Source: SURF-55 sp040755195
GTDB taxonomy: Bacteria > Bacillota > Desulfotomaculia > Desulfotomaculales > Ammonificaceae
NCBI GenBank assembly: GCA_040755195.1
Contig: JBFMBL010000004.1
Coordinates: forward strand, 25,139 to 89,138
Direction: 5' to 3'
Length of the DNA stretch: 64,000 bases
The position numbers and the translations under genes were made by a program. A model generated the notes under the pieces. It made no database searches. It had not been told where the DNA came from and saw nothing but the letters and a program-made list of their open reading frames with translations. Positions 60,236-64,000 of this stretch are shown piece after piece (positions within the stretch are counted from its first letter, which is position 1; each line of letters begins with the position of its first letter).

Positions 60236-61564
60236 TCATCCTTCATCCTTTCCCTCTACTTCCCCTTCAAGGTAGGTCAGTTTGCCGGCGTTTATGCGCA
60301 CCGGCACGAGCCTGCCGGTGAGAGCTTTGTTGCCGCTGAAGATCACGGTTTTATTTGTGCGGGTCCGCCCGCTCAGTTTTTCCGGGTCGGTGGCGCTCGG
60401 CCCCTCCACCAGAACCTCGTGTACCCTTCCCTCTTCAGCCCGGTTGAGTTCGCGGCCGATGATTTGCTGCAAAGCGATGAGTTCCTGAATCCGGCGGGAT
60501 TTGATCTCCTGAGGCACCTGATCGCTCAAGGAGGCTGCCGGTGTCCCCGGCCGCGGGTTGTAGACAAAGGTGAAGGCCTGGTCGAATCGCACCTCGCGCA
60601 CCAGGTCTAGGGTAGCAGTGAAATCCGCCTCGGTCTCCCCGGGAAAACCGACCATGATGTCGGTGGTAATGCTTGCTTTGGGTACCGCCGCGCGTATTTT
60701 GCGAATAAGGTTTACATAATAGTCGCTGGTATATCCCCGGCGCATCAGGCCGAGAATCCGGTCGGAGCCCGCCTGCACCGGCAGGTGAAAGTTCTCGCAA
60801 ACCCTCTCCAGCCCGGCCACAGCCTCGATAAGATCGTCCCCGAAGTCCCTCGGGTGGGAGGTGGTGTACCTGATGCGCCAGAGCCCCGGCACCTCGTTGA
60901 TCCGGGCGAGCAGACCGGCGAAGGTCACCTGCGGCGACAGCCCTTTGCCGTATGAGTTGACGTTCTGACCGAGAAGCGTCACCTCCCGGTAACCTCCCGC
61001 GGCAAGCTCCGTCACTTCCCTCACGATTTCATCCGGCAAACGGCTGCGTTCCCGCCCTCGCACGAAAGGAACAACGCAATAGGAGCAAAAATTATTGCAT
61101 CCGTACATTATCGGCACCCATGCCCGCAAAGGGCTTTCCCGTCTTACGGGCAGGCCTTCCGGCACGAAGCAAGCCTCCGGCAAAACCTCAACCACGGGCC
61201 CCTCTGCCTGTACCCGCGCCAGGAGGCGCGCAAGTTCGTGCCGGTTGTGGGTGCCGATGACCAGGTCAACCGCCGGAAAACGCCGCCGGATCTCCGCCGC
61301 CACGCCCTCTTGCTGCGGCATGCAGCCGGTAACACCGATTATCATCCACGGCCGGCGCGTTTTAAGACGGCCGAGGCTCCCTAGGAGGCCCCATACCTTG
61401 TTTTCCGCTGTCCGGCGAACGCAGCAGGTGTTGATCAGCACGAGGTCGGCATCCTCCGACCCGGCCGCTCTTACGTAACCCAGAGACTCCGCGATACCGG
61501 CCATCACCTCGCTGTCCCAATCGTTCATCTGACAGCCGTATGAAAAAATATAATAACTTTTCAA
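60236..61564 (-). CDS. miaB: tRNA-2-methylthio-N6-dimethylallyladenosine synthase
   Basis: 442 residues. The N-terminal UPF0004 domain has FSYGCQMNDWDSEVM and later Cys for the auxiliary cluster; the radical-SAM motif is YGCNNFCSYCVVPFVRGRERSR; a C-terminal TRAM domain ends the protein. It adds the methylthio group to i6A37 made by MiaA. ricA lies downstream on the same strand, the conserved ymcB-ymcA pair. Confidence 0.97.
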   Translation of the reverse strand: MKSYYIFSYGCQMNDWDSEVMAGIAESLGYVRAAGSEDADLVLINTCCVRRTAENKVWGLLGSLGRLKTRRPWMIIGVTGCMPQQEGVAAEIRRRFPAVDLVIGTHNRHELARLLARVQAEGPVVEVLPEACFVPEGLPVRRESPLRAWVPIMYGCNNFCSYCVVPFVRGRERSRLPDEIVREVTELAAGGYREVTLLGQNVNSYGKGLSPQVTFAGLLARINEVPGLWRIRYTTSHPRDFGDDLIEAVAGLERVCENFHLPVQAGSDRILGLMRRGYTSDYYVNLIRKIRAAVPKASITTDIMVGFPGETEADFTATLDLVREVRFDQAFTFVYNPRPGTPAASLSDQVPQEIKSRRIQELIALQQIIGRELNRAEEGRVHEVLVEGPSATDPEKLSGRTRTNKTVIFSGNKALTGRLVPVRINAGKLTYLEGEVEGKDEG

Positions 61565-61689
61565 CCTTTAGTGCCCCGTACTTTCGCGTTATTGATTTAT
61601 ATATGACAACAATTATATCAGTTCTTAAAACGCCGTCAAAACCGATGACCATTCTTTTAAAATAATGAAATAAAGCCCTGCGGAACCAT

Positions 61690-61733
61690 CTACGTGAAAA
61701 AGGAGAACCCTGCCGCTCAGGAGGCAGGGTTCT
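61690..61733 (-). terminator. Intrinsic terminator of the DUF4013 gene
   Basis: An 11-bp perfect stem AGAACCCTGCC/GGCAGGGTTCT with an eight-base loop is followed on the minus strand by CCTTTTTCAC. Confidence 0.85.
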
Positions 61734-61774
61734 GCATGCCGCAACGAACGTCGCAATGGTTAAGAGGTTATTTC

Positions 61775-62416
61775 TTAAAGCGGTTCTTGTAGTTTCGCCC
61801 GCGTAGCCTGCCGGTAGACATCCGCAAAGAGAATACAGCCCACACAGCTGATATAAAAACCGGCGAGGATACTGATAATTACTCCGAGAAGAGGGATCGA
61901 GGACAGCAACATCAAGACAAAGACCATGGCGATCATGAAAATATAAGCCAGGATATAACTGCCGAAAACCCTTCCAATATAAGAAAAAATGGTGCCGAAA
62001 CCGAAAGCCGCGCCGAAACTTCCCGTAGCCGCGTAATGCGTTAGGGCCATAGGCACAAAGAATCCGATTACCAGTGCTATCAGTGTGGCCAGCGCCAGCC
62101 CTCCGGCAAACAACCCGGAGTATCCGCCCTGGAAGCACTGCCCTAACCCGCCGCTCGCCATCCCTACTATTATAGGAATCAGCATGTAAACCAGGGTGAT
62201 GATGAAGACCAGGAATCCATTTACGAATTTCTCGCCCCAATTCTCCCAGGCCGGCATCTCGTACTTTTCGTTAACGGCGTCATGGGCAAGCTGTAGCAAG
62301 TACCCGGTCGATAGGAAGTTAATAATAGGAATCAAATTCAAAACCGCGCCGATAATGACCTTGACAAAGCCGCCGTCGACCAGCGGGAGCCGCAAAGCTC
62401 GTTCAATATTCACCAT
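61775..62416 (-). CDS. DUF4013 family membrane protein
   Basis: 213 residues with about five to six membrane helices and little soluble sequence. VIIGAVLNLIPIINFLSTGYLLQLAHDAV is the usual opening of DUF4013, followed by MPAWENWGEKFVNGFLVFII. The family has no known function. It has its own terminator and the next gene upstream is divergent. Confidence 0.87.
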   Translation of the reverse strand: MVNIERALRLPLVDGGFVKVIIGAVLNLIPIINFLSTGYLLQLAHDAVNEKYEMPAWENWGEKFVNGFLVFIITLVYMLIPIIVGMASGGLGQCFQGGYSGLFAGGLALATLIALVIGFFVPMALTHYAATGSFGAAFGFGTIFSYIGRVFGSYILAYIFMIAMVFVLMLLSSIPLLGVIISILAGFYISCVGCILFADVYRQATRAKLQEPL

Positions 62417-62566
62417 AATTCACCTCCCTTCGAGCAGTTTCATCACTTGAACATTTCGCGTTCCTACAAGATATTCCTTTTAAGGTTTTAGTGTTTCTGT
62501 ACATTTTTCCCCTTCCCTGGATAGACGGCAACAAATTGTATCAAAATAGGCGTAGGAGGTGGAAAA

Positions 62567-62791
62567 ATGCCGCATACAAGCATCAGCGAAATGGAAAAAC
62601 TCCAGATCGGCGAAACGTTAAGGACGGAACAGGTACGGGTCAAAAAGCTTGCGGTGTACATGGACGCGATTCAAGACCCGGCGTTGAAAGGGCTCTTGAA
62701 TCAGATGCAGCAGGTAAGCCAGCAGCACGTGAATATCCTGAACAGCATCCTCGGGCAGGCCGGCATTCCCCAAACACCGGCATATTATTAG
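62567..62791 (+). CDS. Small spore-coat-like protein
   Basis: 74 residues; ATG with AGGAGGTGG upstream. All-helical with ISEMEKLQIGETLRTEQVRVKK and QVSQQHVNILNSILGQAGIP. This matches small proteins annotated next to CotF-type coat proteins in Desulfotomaculum and relatives. It is coupled to the next gene by 12 bases. A coat or spore role is inferred from the pairing. Confidence 0.75.
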   Translation: MPHTSISEMEKLQIGETLRTEQVRVKKLAVYMDAIQDPALKGLLNQMQQVSQQHVNILNSILGQAGIPQTPAYY

Positions 62792-62803
62792 GAGGTGAGA
62801 AAC

Positions 62804-63163
62804 ATGCGGCTCGACGACAAAGACATTCTGGCCGACTGCTTAAAGGACGCCAAGTTTTGCTCCGAATCATACCATGTCGCTACCCTGGAGTCCACAAACG
62901 ACCAGATAAGGAACACCTTTCTCAGGATGATGAACGATGAAATGGCGACCGCGAAGATGATCTTCGACGCGATGCACCAGCGCGGGTGGTACCGGGTGGA
63001 TATGGCGCAAGCGGCCGCACCCGGCGCGCAGGCCCAGTACACCAACCCTGCCGGCGGTATGCGGCCGGATTACCCCTCGCCGGGAATGCAGACGCAGGGC
63101 TTTCACCCCCGACCCGAGGCAGGTTTCGGAAGGCCGGAGGGAGACCCGCCGCACCGCTGGTAA
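62804..63163 (+). CDS. CotF-like spore coat protein
   Basis: 119 residues. A helical CotF domain (ILADCLKDAKFCSESYHVAT then LRMMNDEMATAKMIFDAMHQRGWY) and a C-terminal tail rich in Pro, Gly and Ala that is likely disordered. The ATG at 62804 follows GGAGG. Members are laid down on the spore coat late in sporulation, which supports a spore-forming host. A strong terminator follows directly. Confidence 0.88.
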   Translation: MRLDDKDILADCLKDAKFCSESYHVATLESTNDQIRNTFLRMMNDEMATAKMIFDAMHQRGWYRVDMAQAAAPGAQAQYTNPAGGMRPDYPSPGMQTQGFHPRPEAGFGRPEGDPPHRW

Positions 63164-63167
63164 AACA

Positions 63168-63195
63168 AAAACCACCCCGCCGGGGTGGTTTCTTA
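63168..63195 (+). terminator. Intrinsic terminator of the coat-protein pair
   Basis: The stem AAACCACCCC/GGGGTGGTTT with a short GCC-rich loop, followed by TTCTTAATTT. Confidence 0.85.
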
Positions 63196-63308
63196 ATTTC
63201 TATGATTCTTGCGGCCTTTGCTTCCTCACCTAACCATTCATCCTTTCTAATCCCGGCTTGCCTTAAAATCTCCTTTACTAAAAAAATGGCCAATCTATCT
63301 TTTTCTTA

Positions 63309-63343
63309 GCGAATATGCTATACTCCATGTATAGCATATTCGC
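63309..63343. promoter_or_regulatory. Perfect palindromic operator ahead of vapBC
   Basis: Arms GCGAATATGCTATA and TATAGCATATTCGC are exact inverted repeats of 14 bases with a 7-base spacer, 25 bases before the vapB start. This fits an autoregulatory site bound by the antitoxin. Confidence 0.7.
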
Positions 63344-63367
63344 AAGCAGAAAAGGAGGCACGACTAA

Positions 63368-63655
63368 ATGAAGTCTGTTGAAAAAACCAGTCTAATGCCT
63401 GTACGCATCCCTCATAGCCTGCTACGCGATCTTAAGCAATACGTCAAACGTGGGAAGCGCAGTGAGTTCGTGGTAAAGGCTATGGAAAAGGCACTCCTGG
63501 AACTTAAGCAAGCAAAAGCCCTCAAAGAGTGCGGCGGCATATTTGCCTCCGGGGATTATCCCGAATTCGCAACTCCTGAAGATACCAAGGCTTGGGTTGA
63601 AACAATCCGGAAAGAAGCTGACGAGAGGATGAAGCAAATCTTTGAAGGACAGTGA
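63368..63655 (+). CDS. VapB-like antitoxin
   Basis: 95 residues; ATG behind AAAGGAGG. The N-terminal part (LMPVRIPHSLLRDLKQYVKR) looks like a ribbon-helix-helix DNA-binding fold, and the C-terminal part (ATPEDTKAWVETIRKEADER) is the toxin-binding helix region. It overlaps the following PIN gene. The palindrome just upstream is the probable binding site. Confidence 0.8.
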   Translation: MKSVEKTSLMPVRIPHSLLRDLKQYVKRGKRSEFVVKAMEKALLELKQAKALKECGGIFASGDYPEFATPEDTKAWVETIRKEADERMKQIFEGQ

Positions 63656-64000
63656 AATCAACGGTTTCCTTTTAGATACCACGGCGATAATAGACTTTTT
63701 CCGGGGTAGTAAACATGTCGCAGCGCTACTTGAAACTATAAAAAATAAAGGCCTTCTGGCTTCGTGTCCGGTTACTATTGCGGAAACGTTCGCGGGCGCG
63801 AGGGAAAGTGAAAATAAAAAGGTACATGAGTTCCTTTCCTCTTTGGTATTCTATCCATTTACGTATGAGTCCGCGCGTTTGGCGGGCCGATGGCGGTATT
63901 CTTATGCCCGCAAAGGTATCATTTTGAGCCTGAGTGATACACTCATCGCCGCCTTAGCTGTGGAAAATCGTCTGGCACTCGTAACGGCGAATAAACGACA
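63642..64000 (+). CDS. VapC-like PIN-domain toxin, 3' end outside window
   Basis: About 119 codons visible. The first metal Asp is in FLLDTTAIIDFFRG, Glu is in TIAETFAGARE, and another acidic site is SLSDTLIAALAV, before LALVTANKR at the window edge. PIN toxins cleave tRNA or rRNA. The TTG start at 63642 overlaps vapB by 14 bases; no better start was seen. The pair appears intact, unlike the remnant at 49.7 kb. Confidence 0.85.
   Translation, partial: MKDSEINGFLLDTTAIIDFFRGSKHVAALLETIKNKGLLASCPVTIAETFAGARESENKKVHEFLSSLVFYPFTYESARLAGRWRYSYARKGIILSLSDTLIAALAVENRLALVTANKR

Overview
The window looks like a chromosomal scaffold from an anaerobic, spore-forming, Gram-positive bacterium of the Desulfotomaculum/Pelotomaculum type (Peptococcaceae in the broad sense). 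This is inferred, not proven. The support is Bacillus/Clostridium-type gene order (recO-glyQ-glyS-ccpN-ppsR and dnaG-rpoD; ynbB-hfq-miaA-mutL-mutS-ricA-miaB; rny-ymdB), two small spore-coat-like proteins, many TTG/GTG starts behind strong GGAGG sites, moderately GC-rich DNA, and large flavin/iron-sulfur redox operons for electron bifurcation and one-carbon metabolism.

Layout. 1-2.5 kb: the 3' end of a glycoside hydrolase 18 gene, a holin-like gene, a ferredoxin and a Cys/His-rich bundle protein. 2.6-19.8 kb: an almost entirely minus-strand housekeeping block (two tRNAs, rpoD, dnaG, dgt, a flavin reductase, thpR, the ppsA/ppsR/ccpN gluconeogenesis module, glyQS, recO, ymdB, rny), with a candidate small RNA upstream of rny. 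20.1-28.1 kb: metF on the minus strand, then a plus-strand cluster of a formate-dehydrogenase-like iron-sulfur subunit, NuoE, NuoF, MetV and a second MetF. 28.3-33.6 kb: a GAF-GGDEF protein, a MazG-like pyrophosphohydrolase, a DUF1015 protein and an Mrp ATPase. 34.3-41.9 kb: a minus-strand hdrCBA-floxDCBA cluster. 42.6-51 kb: dinG, lapA, a nitrilase-family amidase, a truncated BlaR1-like gene, an NDUFA9-like epimerase, a decayed AbrB/PIN pair and trxB. 51.5-61.6 kb: ynbB-hfq-miaA-methyltransferase-mutL-mutS-ricA-miaB. 61.8-64 kb: a membrane protein, spore-coat-like genes and an intact vapBC pair cut by the window edge.

The most interesting system is the 21.4-28.1 kb cluster. Its 'formate dehydrogenase' subunit keeps all its iron-sulfur motifs, but the active-site Sec/Cys-His pair and the catalytic Arg of formate dehydrogenases are replaced (W357, G358, Q548). 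It is followed by NuoE and NuoF and then by MetV and MetF. This suggests an NAD(H)-linked, possibly bifurcating, methylenetetrahydrofolate reductase complex rather than a formate dehydrogenase.

The intergenic DNA is unusual. It holds at least three dispersed repeat families: a 150-290 bp structured repeat with exchangeable apical hairpins, a roughly 190-290 bp element ending in CACAGAG words, and a small CCAGCACTCA inverted-repeat element that also sits in frame inside dinG. There are also many loci of short degenerate tandem words. All four 100-N gaps are flanked by exact 127-bp duplications, which marks them as assembly artefacts rather than missing or duplicated biology.
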